From an uncultured Acidobacteriota bacterium (GTDB taxonomy: Bacteria > Acidobacteriota > Thermoanaerobaculia > UBA5066): a stretch of DNA of 58,405 bases. The stretch lies in NCBI GenBank assembly GCA_903845115.1, contig CAIMWE010000049.1, forward strand, positions 1-58,405. The letters are read 5' to 3'. Of the stretch, positions 8,201-16,964 are shown in pieces (position 1 is the first letter of the stretch; each line of letters begins with the position of its first letter). The notes under the pieces are model-generated. The model did not search any database, had not been told where the DNA came from, and was given only the letters and a program-made list of their open reading frames with translations. The translations under genes and the position numbers were made by a program.

Positions 8201-9345
8201 GCCGTCGGGATCTCCTCGACCCGCTCCGTCATCTTCACTCCCCGGCGCTCCAGCTCGCCCCGAAGCTCTTCGTAGATCTTCGGGTCCCGCCCGAGGAATT
8301 CCGGCGGGTGGATCCCGGGCTCCCGGAAGGTCCCTTCGACCAGCATCCGGACCGCGATCGCGCAGGGGAAGCCGGTGGTCCGGGCCATCGCCGTGTCCCC
8401 GCTCGCGGGGTCGGTCCGGTCGAAGAGCTCCACCGTCAGCCTCTGCCGCTTGTCGGCCGACGTCCCTTCGCAGACGACCCGCAGGAAGACGAACTCCTCT
8501 TCCTCGGGACGCCGGAGCCAGGCGTCGAAGAGGAGGCGTTCGGTGACGTCGCGGGGCGACACCTGGACCCCGCGAACGTCGATCGGCTCCCGGCTGAAGA
8601 ACCCGGTCTCGCGCAGCATCCGCATCTTCTCGGCGTGGCCGGGGTAGCGGAGCGTCTTCTCTTCCAGGTCCCGCGCGGGGATCGTGGTCAGGACCGTCCG
8701 CAGGCCGTCCGTCAGGAACCCTTCCAGCGTGCCGACCCCCTCGACCTCGATCGGCTCCGGCTCGGAGAGCGCGGGAAGGACAAGCGTCCGGCCGCCCCTC
8801 AGAACGCGCGCCGGCCTCGTGTACTCCTCGATCACGTCGGTCGCCGAGAAGACGATCCGGTACTCGTAGGGCCAGGTCCGCTGGAACGGCAGCCCGCCGA
8901 CCAGGATCCTCACCAAGTCGGTCCGGTCGAACAGGAAGATGGACCGGCCGGCGGCCACGTTCGAGAGCCCCGGCGAGACGCCGCAGTCGACGATCGCCGG
9001 GATCCCCTTCTTCTTCGCGTAGGCGTCCAGGAGGAACGGGTCCTCCGGCGAGAACGAGATGTCGGCGACCGGCTTCCGGCACTCGAGCACCGTCCGGAGC
9101 ATCGCTGTCCCGAGGAATCCCGGGACGGCCCCCACGACGGCGTCGGCGCCGGCCACCACCCTCGAGATCTCGGCCGGCGAGGAGAGGTCAGCGGCCTCGG
9201 TCCGGACGTTCGGGAGCGTCGAGAGAGGGCCGAGGGCGTTCTCGTCCCGGTCCACGGCGAAGACCGAGTAGCGCCCCTCCTGGGCGAGGTCTCGGACGAT
9301 GAGTGAGCCGACGAGGCCGGCTCCGAGGACTGCGATTTTTTTCAT
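8197..9345 (-). CDS. Saccharopine dehydrogenase-like NAD(P) oxidoreductase
   Basis: 382 aa. N-terminal Rossmann motif IAVLGAGLVGSLIVRDL (4-20), then the family segment ISFSPEDPFLLDAYAKKKG and DCGVSPGLSNVAAG (near 115-128), and the C-terminal saccharopine dehydrogenase fold. These proteins act on amino-acid imines or semialdehydes (saccharopine dehydrogenase, lysine 6-dehydrogenase, carboxynorspermidine synthase); which one is unclear, although the pattern resembles the lysine 6-dehydrogenase branch. The ATG at 9345 lies 8 nt after a CATAAT -10 and lacks a proper RBS. Translation couples to the ABC transporter through GTGA. Confidence 0.8.
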   Translation of the reverse strand: MKKIAVLGAGLVGSLIVRDLAQEGRYSVFAVDRDENALGPLSTLPNVRTEAADLSSPAEISRVVAGADAVVGAVPGFLGTAMLRTVLECRKPVADISFSPEDPFLLDAYAKKKGIPAIVDCGVSPGLSNVAAGRSIFLFDRTDLVRILVGGLPFQRTWPYEYRIVFSATDVIEEYTRPARVLRGGRTLVLPALSEPEPIEVEGVGTLEGFLTDGLRTVLTTIPARDLEEKTLRYPGHAEKMRMLRETGFFSREPIDVRGVQVSPRDVTERLLFDAWLRRPEEEEFVFLRVVCEGTSADKRQRLTVELFDRTDPASGDTAMARTTGFPCAIAVRMLVEGTFREPGIHPPEFLGRDPKIYEELRGELERRGVKMTERVEEIPTA

Positions 9346-9353
9346 CGTCCTTG

Positions 9354-9359
9354 ATTATG
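9354..9359 (-). promoter_or_regulatory. -10 box CATAAT, 8 nt before start
   Basis: CATAAT on the minus strand (5 of 6 matches to TATAAT) with 8 nt to the ATG at 9345. Predicts a leaderless or almost leaderless mRNA for the oxidoreductase-ABC pair. Confidence 0.45.
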
Positions 9360-9452
9360 CGTCCAACCGGAAGCGCTGTTCCGCCTGGGCTACACTCGCG
9401 CCCTCCCTTGTCCTCACCGCCTTCATCCGCCCCTTCCGCCCGTCCCGCTCCC

Positions 9453-10901
9453 GTGAGGCTCGTGATCGTGGGGGCCGGCCCGGCCGGCCTCACGGCGGCC
9501 TGGGAGAACGTCCGGCACGGAGGGACCTCGGTGGTTCTCGAGAAGGACGACGTGGTGGGAGGGATCGCCCGGACCGTCCAGCGGGACGGCTACCGGTTCG
9601 ACATCGGGGGGCACCGTTTCTTCACGAAGGTCCGGGAGGTGGAGGAGCTCTGGCACGAGGTCCTCGCCCACGACTTCATCCGCGTCCCGCGCCAGTCCCG
9701 GATCCTCTACCGGGGGAAGTTCTTCAGCTACCCCCTGAAGCCGGTCGAGGCGTTCTTCGGCCTCGGCCCGGTGGAGAGCTTCCTCTGTGCGCTCAGCTTC
9801 CTCTCCGCCCGGCTCTTCCCGAAGCGGCCCGAGGAGGACCTCGAGAGCTGGGTGTCGAACCGGTTCGGGGCTCGCCTCTTCCGGATCTTCTTCAAGACCT
9901 ACACGGAGAAGGTCTGGGGCGTGCCGTGCACCGAGATCAAGGCGGAGTGGGCCGCCCAGCGGATCCGCGGCCTCTCCCTCTTCAAGGCGGTTTGGCACGC
10001 GATCCGGAAGGACCCGACCATCAAGACGCTGATCGACGAGTTCGACTACCCGCGCCTGGGCCCCGGGCAGATGTGGGAGACCTTCCAGGCGAACGTCGAG
10101 GCAGCCGGCTCGAAGGTCCTCCTCGAGCACCCCGTCAGGCGGATCGCCTGGTCGAAGGGACGCGGGGTCGAGGCGATCGAGGCGGGAGGGAGAGGCGCCG
10201 GAGAGGCTGCCCGCTTCGAAGGCGACGCCTTCCTCTCCTCGATGCCGATCACCGAGCTCGTCGAGGCGCTCGACCCGCCGGCCCCGCCCGGCGTCCGGGC
10301 CGCCGCGGCCCGCCTTCGCTACCGGGACTTCATCTGCGTCGCCCTCGTCTTCGAAGGGGAGGGGTTCTTCCCCGACAACTGGGTCTACATCCACAGCCCG
10401 GAGCTGAAGGTGGGCCGCGTCCAGAACTTCAACAACTGGTCGAAGGCTCTCCTGCCCCGCGGAGGCGTCACCTGCCTCGGCCTCGAGTACTTCTGCTTCG
10501 ACACCGACCCGGTCTGGAAGGCGGCGGACGCGGAGCTGATCGCGTCGGCCGAGCGGGAGATCCGGGCAACCAGCCTGGTCCCGCCGGGCGCGCCGCTGGT
10601 CCAGGGCGCCGTCGTGAGGATGGAGAAGACCTACCCGATGTACGACCCCGGCTACGGCGAGTGCGTCGAGGCCGTGCGGCGGTTTGTCGAGGCGGAGCTG
10701 CCGAACCTCCAGCTCGTCGGCCGCAACGGCATGCACCGGTACAACAATCAAGACCACGCCATGCTCACCGCCATGTACGCGGTGAGGAACCTCTACGGCG
10801 AATCCCACGACCTCTGGACCGTGAACGTCGACGACGACTACCACGAGGAGACCCGGGAGACGAGACCTCAGCGGCGCGAGCGGACCGCGGCTTCCCGGTA
10901 G
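9453..10901 (+). CDS. FAD-dependent oxidoreductase, UDP-galactopyranose-mutase/amine-oxidase-like
   Basis: 482 aa soluble flavoprotein. FAD Rossmann motif VIVGAGPAGLTAA at 4-16, followed by the GG doublet region GGIARTVQRDGYRFDIGGHR typical of the amine-oxidase/protoporphyrinogen-oxidase/UGM clan, and an aromatic-rich core (RGKFFSYPLKP). Proteins of this subfamily commonly sit beside glycosyltransferases, and here a GT4, GT2s and GT-C enzymes follow. A role in sugar or lipid-sugar modification is inferred. The GTG at 9453 puts the FAD motif at the usual place; an in-frame TTG at 9408, 11 nt after a TACACT -10 (9391-9396), is an alternative. No RBS. The 3' end overlaps the convergent GT4 gene by 34 bp. 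Confidence 0.75.
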   Translation: MRLVIVGAGPAGLTAAWENVRHGGTSVVLEKDDVVGGIARTVQRDGYRFDIGGHRFFTKVREVEELWHEVLAHDFIRVPRQSRILYRGKFFSYPLKPVEAFFGLGPVESFLCALSFLSARLFPKRPEEDLESWVSNRFGARLFRIFFKTYTEKVWGVPCTEIKAEWAAQRIRGLSLFKAVWHAIRKDPTIKTLIDEFDYPRLGPGQMWETFQANVEAAGSKVLLEHPVRRIAWSKGRGVEAIEAGGRGAGEAARFEGDAFLSSMPITELVEALDPPAPPGVRAAAARLRYRDFICVALVFEGEGFFPDNWVYIHSPELKVGRVQNFNNWSKALLPRGGVTCLGLEYFCFDTDPVWKAADAELIASAEREIRATSLVPPGAPLVQGAVVRMEKTYPMYDPGYGECVEAVRRFVEAELPNLQLVGRNGMHRYNNQDHAMLTAMYAVRNLYGESHDLWTVNVDDDYHEETRETRPQRRERTAASR

Positions 10902-12013
10902 ACCGCCTCGAGCTGCTCCGCCACCCGCTCCCAGTCGAAGGCGGCGGCCCGCTCCACGAGGGCGGCCCGACCGCTGTCGGAGGTCGCGTCGAGCAGCTCC
11001 AGACACGCCGCGGCCACCGCTTCCGGCGCAGGTTCGGCCACGCGCCCTTTCACGGGCTCGTCGACGAGGTCCGGAAGGGCGCTCTGGGCCTCCCGGCAGA
11101 CGACCGCAGGGATACCGCAGCCCCACCCCTCCACCACCGTGATCCCGAACCCCTCCTTCCGGTGCGGGGCGAGGAGGAGCCGGCTCGACTTCATCAGGCC
11201 GTAGACCTCGGTGGAGCTCTCGACGAAGCCGGCGAAACGGACCGAGGAGACGATCCCGAGGGTGGCGGCAAGCCCCTCCAGCCGCGCGCGCTCGGGCCCG
11301 TCCCCGACCACCAGGAGCCTGAGCTCCGGCCGCTCCCGCCGGACGATCGCGAAGGCCCGGAGGGCCAGCTCGGCATTCTTGTGGGGGATCAGCCTCCCGA
11401 CCCAGATCAGGTCGGAGCGTTCCGCGGCCGGCGGCGCCCCGGCGATCTCCTCGAGGTCGATCCCGTTCGGAACGACGTGGACCTTCCCCGGGTCGACCCC
11501 GGCCGACGCCATCCTCCGGCGGGTGTGCTCGCTGACGGCGACGATCGTCGGCGACAGGGCGAGACAGGCCCTCTCCAGCGCCCGCCCCAGGAATCCGAGC
11601 CGCCCCAGCCGTTCGTCCCAGTAGCCGCCCCAGTACTCGTGCCACGTCACGACGAGCGCGCGGCCCTTCAGCCGGCTCACGAGCCAGGCGACCGGGATGG
11701 AGAAGAACGGGAAGTTGGCGACGTCCCAGACCTCCTCCCCGCTCCTGGCGAGCGGGCCCAGGAGCTGCAGCCCGAACGTCAGCGCCTCGGCGAGGCGGCG
11801 GCGGCCGCGGCCGTCGTGGAGCGGGACCGGCTCGCCGACCGACACGTACCGGCACCCGGGGAGGCACCCGGTTCCCGCGGCGTCCCAGGACCGGAACCCG
11901 TACAGCGCCACGTCGTGGCGGTTTCGGAGGTGCCGGGCGAGCTCGTGGTTCCGCCTCTGCACTCCGCCGGGCACGAACGGGTAGACGACGTCGTAGACGA
12001 GGGCGATGCGCAC
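10868..12013 (-). CDS. Glycosyltransferase family 4
   Basis: 381 aa GT-B retaining glycosyltransferase using a nucleotide sugar, cytoplasmic. N-terminal acceptor domain with YPFVPGGVQRRNHELARHL (about 11-29); C-terminal donor domain with VPNGIDLEEI, VGRLIPHKN and the E-x7-E motif in KEGFGITVVEGWGCGIPAV (near 288). The GTG at 12013 lies 5 bp after the stop of the GT2 gene upstream, so the two are one transcript. The end overlaps the convergent FAD gene in coding sequence. Acceptor and sugar not predictable; mannosyl/glucosyl transfer in surface glycan assembly is likely. Confidence 0.87.
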   Translation of the reverse strand: MRIALVYDVVYPFVPGGVQRRNHELARHLRNRHDVALYGFRSWDAAGTGCLPGCRYVSVGEPVPLHDGRGRRRLAEALTFGLQLLGPLARSGEEVWDVANFPFFSIPVAWLVSRLKGRALVVTWHEYWGGYWDERLGRLGFLGRALERACLALSPTIVAVSEHTRRRMASAGVDPGKVHVVPNGIDLEEIAGAPPAAERSDLIWVGRLIPHKNAELALRAFAIVRRERPELRLLVVGDGPERARLEGLAATLGIVSSVRFAGFVESSTEVYGLMKSSRLLLAPHRKEGFGITVVEGWGCGIPAVVCREAQSALPDLVDEPVKGRVAEPAPEAVAAACLELLDATSDSGRAALVERAAAFDWERVAEQLEAVYREAAVRSRR

Positions 12014-12018
12014 GCCGC

Positions 12019-13188
12019 CTACTTGCGCGCGAGCGACAGGACGCTCAGGAAGAAGCTCGAGAAGGCGGTCTGCACTCCGACCGTGATCAGCGTGACCGCC
12101 GGGATCACCATCCGGAGACTGTCGGGGTAGGACATCTGCCCGAATCCGACGTCGGCCCAGGCCAGGAGGGCCCGGATCATCAGGCCGACGCCGAGCACGA
12201 AGACGAAGAATGCCGCGATCACGCCGCGCTCGAGCGTGTAGATCCTGCCGAAACGGTTCGAGATCCCGGCGTCCGGGAGCAGCCCCGCCTGGATCGCGAA
12301 AATTCGAGTGAACAGGCCGAAGAAGCAGAGCTGGAGGCCGACGATCGTCGCCATCGAGCAGACGAGGAGCGTGTTCGTGTCGAGCAGGAACCTCCCGGCG
12401 CGGACCGGCCCCACCATGAGCCGGAGCCCGAGGGCGAGGCCCAGGAGCGTCAGGATCAGCCCGGGAACGAGGAAGAGCCACCGGGGCGAAAAGAGGAGCA
12501 TGAACCGGAGGTGCCGCCACCCGTCCCGCCAGCTCCGGAGGTGAGGCGGGCGGGACCTGCCGTCCGGGTGCAGCGTCACCGGGACCTCCGAGATCCTGAG
12601 CCCCGCGAGCGACGCCTTGATCACCATCTCGGAGGCGAACTCCATCCCGGTCGTCCGGAGGTCGATCGAGCTGATCGCCTGGCGCGAGAAGGCGCGGAGG
12701 CCGCAGTGGAAATCGTTGACGGGGATCCGGAAGAGAAGCCGCCCGATGAAGGAAAGCACCGGGTTCCCGATCCACCGGTGCTTCCAGGGCATCGCGCCCG
12801 GGAGGATTCGGCCCCCTCCCCTCGGCATCCGGCACCCCATCACGAGCTCCGATCCCTCCCGGAGGCACTCGATGAACGGGGCGAGGCTCGAGAAATCGTA
12901 GCTGGCGTCGGCGTCCCCCATCACGATCCAGCGGCCCCGGGCCTGCTCGATGCCGGCCCGCAGGGCGCTGCCGTACCCCTTCTCGGGGACCCGGACGACC
13001 CTCGCTCCGGCCTTCTCGGCGATCTCCACGGATCCGTCGGTACTGCCGTTGTCGGCCACGAGGACCTCTCCCCGGATCCCGAGTGTCTCGAGGGCCGCGC
13101 GCGCCTGACGGACGCAGGCGGCGATCGTCTCGGCCTCGTCCAGGCACGGCATGAGGACCGTGAGGACGAGAGGCTCGACTAGCGTCAT
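12019..13188 (-). CDS. GT2 polyprenyl-phosphate glycosyltransferase with membrane tail
   Basis: 389 aa. The N-terminal GT-A domain (about 10-235) is DPM-synthase-like: VLMPCLDEAETI, VADNGSTDGS, metal-binding DADASYD, and DFHCGLRAF. Several hydrophobic segments (about 240-375) anchor it. It probably moves a sugar from UDP/GDP-sugar to undecaprenyl phosphate at the inner membrane. The ATG at 13188 overlaps the stop of a 9-codon mini-ORF (ATGA) and has no Shine-Dalgarno of its own. First gene of a two-gene unit with the GT4. Confidence 0.85.
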   Translation of the reverse strand: MTLVEPLVLTVLMPCLDEAETIAACVRQARAALETLGIRGEVLVADNGSTDGSVEIAEKAGARVVRVPEKGYGSALRAGIEQARGRWIVMGDADASYDFSSLAPFIECLREGSELVMGCRMPRGGGRILPGAMPWKHRWIGNPVLSFIGRLLFRIPVNDFHCGLRAFSRQAISSIDLRTTGMEFASEMVIKASLAGLRISEVPVTLHPDGRSRPPHLRSWRDGWRHLRFMLLFSPRWLFLVPGLILTLLGLALGLRLMVGPVRAGRFLLDTNTLLVCSMATIVGLQLCFFGLFTRIFAIQAGLLPDAGISNRFGRIYTLERGVIAAFFVFVLGVGLMIRALLAWADVGFGQMSYPDSLRMVIPAVTLITVGVQTAFSSFFLSVLSLARK

Positions 13189-13214
13189 GCGCTTGCCAGG
13201 GGGTGCGGCACCAT
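13185..13214 (-). CDS. 9-codon leader mini-ORF before GT2 gene
   Basis: Reads MVPHPLASA then TGA; the TGA overlaps the GT2 start as ATGA. Its ATG (13214) lies exactly 7 nt after a TACCCT box (13222-13227), so the mRNA would begin at or next to this AUG. Ribosomes loading on the leaderless mini-ORF could reinitiate at the GT2 start. The same design precedes ftsK. No evidence that the peptide itself acts. Confidence 0.45.
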   Translation of the reverse strand: MVPHPLASA

Positions 13215-13221
13215 GCCGGGA

Positions 13222-13227
13222 AGGGTA
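13222..13227 (-). promoter_or_regulatory. -10 box TACCCT before mini-ORF/GT2
   Basis: Minus strand TACCCT followed by 7 nt and the mini-ORF ATG. The spacing matches the other leaderless promoters in this window. No clear -35. Confidence 0.4.
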
Positions 13228-13273
13228 GCCGAAGCGGAGACGAGCGCCAACGGCGGGGGGACGCCCGGTTCGA

Positions 13274-13282
13274 TGCTAGACT
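13274..13282 (+). promoter_or_regulatory. Extended -10 TGCTAGACT before GT-C gene
   Basis: TGC-TAGACT 45 nt before the TTG start at 13328. The 13-mer TGCTAGACTTTTC recurs exactly at 6230-6242. Exactly 7 nt downstream (13290) an open frame of 13 codons runs to a TGA overlapping the TTG start (TTGA), but its first codon is ATC, so a leader ORF here is uncertain. Confidence 0.4.
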
Positions 13283-13327
13283 TTTCTCCATCCGGCTCTC
13301 TCATCGGCCCTGCAGGGCGGCGAACGC

Positions 13328-14980
13328 TTGAACGACGGCCAGAGACCCACCTCGAAACTCCTGAGGCCTCTCTCGGCGACGGCACTGGTCGCGCTCGCCG
13401 GGTATGCATTGTCGACCCGCCTGTCGTCCTTCTCCACCCTGTGGCCGTACCGGCCTCCCGCGCTGGGGGTCTTCTACTACCTCTACGAACGCAACGAGCC
13501 GACCCTCTTCCTTCTTTCCGCCCTGTTCCTGCTCTGCGCCGGGCTGTGGCTGCGCCGGTCGGTCGAGACGAGCCCCTCGCCGGCCGCGGCGCCGCTCCCG
13601 TCGCGAACCGGCCTCCTCGCCCTCTTCGTCCTCGGGGTCACGTCGGCCGGAACGATCCTCGTCTACCGCTCCTACTTCCTGTCGATGGACGAGTACATGG
13701 CCCACTACCAGGCGCTGATCCTCTCGAACGGCCACCTGCTGGCCAGGGTGCCCGATTCGTGGATGCCGTTCGAGGAGGCCCTGAGACCGTTGTTCGCGCA
13801 GTTCAACCCGGCTTTTCAGTCCTGGTACTCCGCGTACCTTCCGGGATACGCGGCCATCCGGGCCCTTTTCGCCGTCGCCGGGGCCGAGGTATTCACGAAC
13901 GCCGTTCTCTCCGCCCTGACGATCCTGGCCGTTGCTGCCGCCGCCCGGCGGATCTGGCCCGGGGAACCGGACGCCCCGTTCGTCTCGGCCCTCCTCCTGG
14001 CGACCTCGTCGCAGCTCCTCGTCAACGGCATGACGGCCTACGCGATGCCGGCGCACCTCCTCCTGAGCCTGGTCTGGCTCCTCCTCCACCTCCACCCTTC
14101 GCGGCGGGCAGCCCTGGCCGTGCCATGGATCGGAATTCTCGCCCTCACCCTGCACCAGCCCAACATCCACGCGCTGTTCGTCTGTCCCTTTATCGTGCGC
14201 CTGGTCATCGAGCGGCGCTGGCGCCGTTTCACGTACTACGGCGGGGTCTACCTCCTGGGGACCGGCCTCTCGTTTCTCTGGCTCCGGATCGGCCAGCTGA
14301 AAGGGGGGCAAGCGACGATAGCCAACATCTTCGCTCTGCCTGGCCCTGCGAATCTCCTTATCCAGGTCCTTCAGGGAATCCTCCTGGTGAACTGGCAGAA
14401 CCCGCTCCTGTTCGTCCTGCTGGCGGCCGGACTCGCCGCCTGGCGAGGGTTCCCGCCCGCGGCCCGCGACCTCCTCGGGTCCGCGGTTCTCACAATCGGT
14501 TTCTTCGCGTTCTTCCCGCTCGACCAGGGCCACGGATGGGGAGACCGGTACGCCCATTCGATCCTCGGGAACCTCGCGCTGCTCGCCATCCCGGGATGGG
14601 CGGTCCTCCGATCCTCCGCCGGTCCTCACAAGGCGAGACGGCTTCTCGGAGCGGCGACCGCCTTCTCGCTGCTCCTCGCGTTTCCGGTCCGGTCGTTTCA
14701 GGTCTCCGAGTTCGTCGCGCCGTTCGCCCGCGCGTCGGCGTATCTGGAGACGCGCTCCGCTGACTTCGTCCTGTTCGATCCGCAGTCCGTCTGGTACGGC
14801 CAGGACCTCGTCCGCAACGATCCGTTCCTCAGGAACCGGCCACTCGTTCTCTCGCTCCCGGCCCTCGGAACGTCCGACATCCCCACGCTCGCCGCGATGG
14901 GACGGACCGTCATGGTCACCCCGAGGGAGATGGCCGTCTTGGGTTTGAGGACCCGCCGGGTCACAATGAACGGACGATGA
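13328..14980 (+). CDS. GT-C membrane glycosyltransferase (GT39/ArnT-like)
   Basis: 550 aa integral membrane protein with about ten hydrophobic segments, the first at roughly 12-28. A periplasmic-loop acidic motif SMDEYMAHYQ near 120 matches the D-E signature of GT-C enzymes, which transfer sugar from a polyprenyl-phosphate donor on the periplasmic face. A soluble C-terminal part (about 460-550) follows. Start is TTG at 13328 (no ATG/GTG nearby in frame); its stop overlaps the next start (ATGA). Downstream genes supply a DPM-synthase-like enzyme and a small carrier, as in arnT-arnC-arnE/F. GT family inferred from topology and motif. Confidence 0.68.
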   Translation: MNDGQRPTSKLLRPLSATALVALAGYALSTRLSSFSTLWPYRPPALGVFYYLYERNEPTLFLLSALFLLCAGLWLRRSVETSPSPAAAPLPSRTGLLALFVLGVTSAGTILVYRSYFLSMDEYMAHYQALILSNGHLLARVPDSWMPFEEALRPLFAQFNPAFQSWYSAYLPGYAAIRALFAVAGAEVFTNAVLSALTILAVAAAARRIWPGEPDAPFVSALLLATSSQLLVNGMTAYAMPAHLLLSLVWLLLHLHPSRRAALAVPWIGILALTLHQPNIHALFVCPFIVRLVIERRWRRFTYYGGVYLLGTGLSFLWLRIGQLKGGQATIANIFALPGPANLLIQVLQGILLVNWQNPLLFVLLAAGLAAWRGFPPAARDLLGSAVLTIGFFAFFPLDQGHGWGDRYAHSILGNLALLAIPGWAVLRSSAGPHKARRLLGAATAFSLLLAFPVRSFQVSEFVAPFARASAYLETRSADFVLFDPQSVWYGQDLVRNDPFLRNRPLVLSLPALGTSDIPTLAAMGRTVMVTPREMAVLGLRTRRVTMNGR

Positions 14981-15927
14981 AGGGGTCGTTGTCGGAAAAG
15001 CGGGTCGTCGTCCTCGTCCCGTGCTTCAACGAGGAGAAGACCGTCGGAGAGGTCGTCCGGCAGTTTCGCGAGCGGATCCCGACGGCCGAGGTCTTCGTCT
15101 GCGACAACAACTCCACCGACCGGACGGTGGAGGTCGCACGTGCCGCCGGAGCCACCGTGATGTCGGAACCGAGGCAGGGAAAGGGTTACGTCGTCCAGAC
15201 GATGTTCCGCAGGATCGACGCGGACGTCTACCTGATGGTCGACGGGGACGGCACCTATCCCGCCCGCTTCGCTCCCGAGCTCCTGGAGCCGGTCCTGGCG
15301 GACGAAGCCGACATGGTCGTCGGCTCTCGCCTTCACGCCGGGTCCTCGAGCGAGTTCCGATCCCTGAACCGGTTCGGGAACACCCTGTTCCTCGGGTTGC
15401 TGAACGCGATCTTCGGTGTCCAGCTCACGGACCTCCTATCTGGCTACCGCGTGTTCTCGAGACGGCTCGTCCGCGGGATCGCCCTCTTCGGAGGAGGCTT
15501 CGAGACCGAGGCGGAGATGACGATCCGCGCGCTCGAAAGGGGATTCCGAATCGTCGAGCGACCCGTGGACCTCGTGCCCCGGGCCGCTGGAAGCCACTCG
15601 AAGATCCGCATCGTCCAGGACGGCCTCCTGATCCTCCGGACGATCCTCACGCTCCTCCGCGACTACCGGCCCCTCACCTTCTTCGGCTCCTTCGCGGTCG
15701 CGTTCGCCCTCGGCAGCCTCCTCCCCGCGGGGTGGGTCCTCGCGGAGTACCTGAAGACCGGGCAGATCCTCCGTCTCCCGTCGGCGATCCTGACGGTCGG
15801 GATGGTCCTCGTGGGGCTGATCCTGTTCGTCGTCGGCCTGATCCTCCACATCGTGACCCGCCGCTTCTCCGAGGTCCTCGTGCAGATCCAGCGCATCACG
15901 GACGACATGGGAAGGGGCCCGTCCTGA
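14977..15927 (+). CDS. GT2 DPM-synthase-like glycosyltransferase
   Basis: 316 aa. GT-A domain 1-225 with VLVPCFNEEKTV, VFVCDNNSTDRTV, MVDGDGTYPA (metal-binding DGD) and LTDLLSGYRVFSRR, then two hydrophobic segments (about 230-255 and 270-292). Makes a polyprenyl-phosphate sugar at the inner membrane. ATG at 14977 overlaps the preceding stop (ATGA). Immediate neighbour of a GT-C enzyme that would consume such a donor. Confidence 0.88.
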   Translation: MKGSLSEKRVVVLVPCFNEEKTVGEVVRQFRERIPTAEVFVCDNNSTDRTVEVARAAGATVMSEPRQGKGYVVQTMFRRIDADVYLMVDGDGTYPARFAPELLEPVLADEADMVVGSRLHAGSSSEFRSLNRFGNTLFLGLLNAIFGVQLTDLLSGYRVFSRRLVRGIALFGGGFETEAEMTIRALERGFRIVERPVDLVPRAAGSHSKIRIVQDGLLILRTILTLLRDYRPLTFFGSFAVAFALGSLLPAGWVLAEYLKTGQILRLPSAILTVGMVLVGLILFVVGLILHIVTRRFSEVLVQIQRITDDMGRGPS

Positions 15928-16964
15928 CGCCAGACGTCACCGTCGTCGTCGTCAATTTCAACGGCGGCGGCAAGCTGAGGCCGTGCCTCGAGAGTCTCCT
16001 CGGGGACGGTTTCGCTCCGAAGGAGGTCCTGCTCTTCGACAACGCCTCGTCGGACGGGTCGGTCGGCTCCGTCGAGGAGCTGTCCGCCGGTCCCGCCGCG
16101 GTCCGCATTTTCCGCAGCCCCTCGAACCTGGGCTATGCCGGCGCGGTCAACGAGATGCTCCGCGAGGCGCGCGGGGAATTCGTCGCGGTTCTGAACATGG
16201 ACCTCGTGGTCGATCCCGGCTGGCTCCCGCCCCTCGTCGCTTTTCTCCGCGCCCACCCGGAGGCCGGGGTCGTCAACCCGCTCATCCTCCTCGCCGACGG
16301 GTCGCGCATCAACGCCGCCGGGCAGGACGTCCACGTCACCGGCCTCGGCTTCAACCGCGGCCTCGGTCAGCCCCTCGATAGCCAGGGCACCGAGCCGATC
16401 GCGGTCTCCGGGATCCAGGGCAGCGCCTTCGTGGTGCGGACCGCGGATCTCCGACGACTGGGCGGAATGGATGTTCTAGGCTTCCTGTACCACGAGGACG
16501 TGAACCTCTCCTGGCTGTACCGGATGTCGGGATACACGCTCCACTGCGTTCCCAAGTCCAGGGTCCGCCACGACTATTTCCTGTCGATGTACCCGGAGAA
16601 GTTCCACCTCCTCGAGCGGAACCGGGTGGCGATGCTCCTGACCTACCCGAGGACATCGAGCCTCGTCGCGCTCTCCCCCCTCTTGATCCTGACCGAGCTT
16701 CTCGCGTGGGGCTATTCTCTCCTCCGCGGCCGGTCGTTCCTGGCGGCGAAGGGCCGCTCCTACTGGTGGGTCTGGAGTCATCGGGCGGCGATCGCGCTCC
16801 GGCGCGATCGGGCACAGAGCCTCCGGGCCGCCCCTGACCGCCTGATCCTCGCCTCGTTGCGCTGGACCTACTCGTGGGATCAGTTCCTGACGCTCGGCCG
16901 CGAACGTGGCCGATCCGCTCGCCAGCCCGCAGGAGGGCTGCAAACCACCGCGGGACCCACATGA
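15924..16964 (+). CDS. GT2 rhamnosyltransferase-like, apparent CTG start
   Basis: 346 aa from CTG. GT-A fold: VTVVVVNFNGGGKLRPCLES, LLFDNASSDGS, FLNMDL-type metal site (VLNMDLVVDPGW), HEDVNLSWLYRMSGY. Similar to dTDP-rhamnosyl/glycosyltransferases of surface polysaccharides. A hydrophobic stretch near 245-270 may contact membrane. No ATG/GTG/TTG exists in frame between the previous gene's interior and the conserved first strand; CTG at 15924 overlaps the upstream stop as CTGA, matching the NTGA coupling of neighbours. The next gene overlaps by ATGA. Confidence 0.8.
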   Translation: MTPDVTVVVVNFNGGGKLRPCLESLLGDGFAPKEVLLFDNASSDGSVGSVEELSAGPAAVRIFRSPSNLGYAGAVNEMLREARGEFVAVLNMDLVVDPGWLPPLVAFLRAHPEAGVVNPLILLADGSRINAAGQDVHVTGLGFNRGLGQPLDSQGTEPIAVSGIQGSAFVVRTADLRRLGGMDVLGFLYHEDVNLSWLYRMSGYTLHCVPKSRVRHDYFLSMYPEKFHLLERNRVAMLLTYPRTSSLVALSPLLILTELLAWGYSLLRGRSFLAAKGRSYWWVWSHRAAIALRRDRAQSLRAAPDRLILASLRWTYSWDQFLTLGRERGRSARQPAGGLQTTAGPT

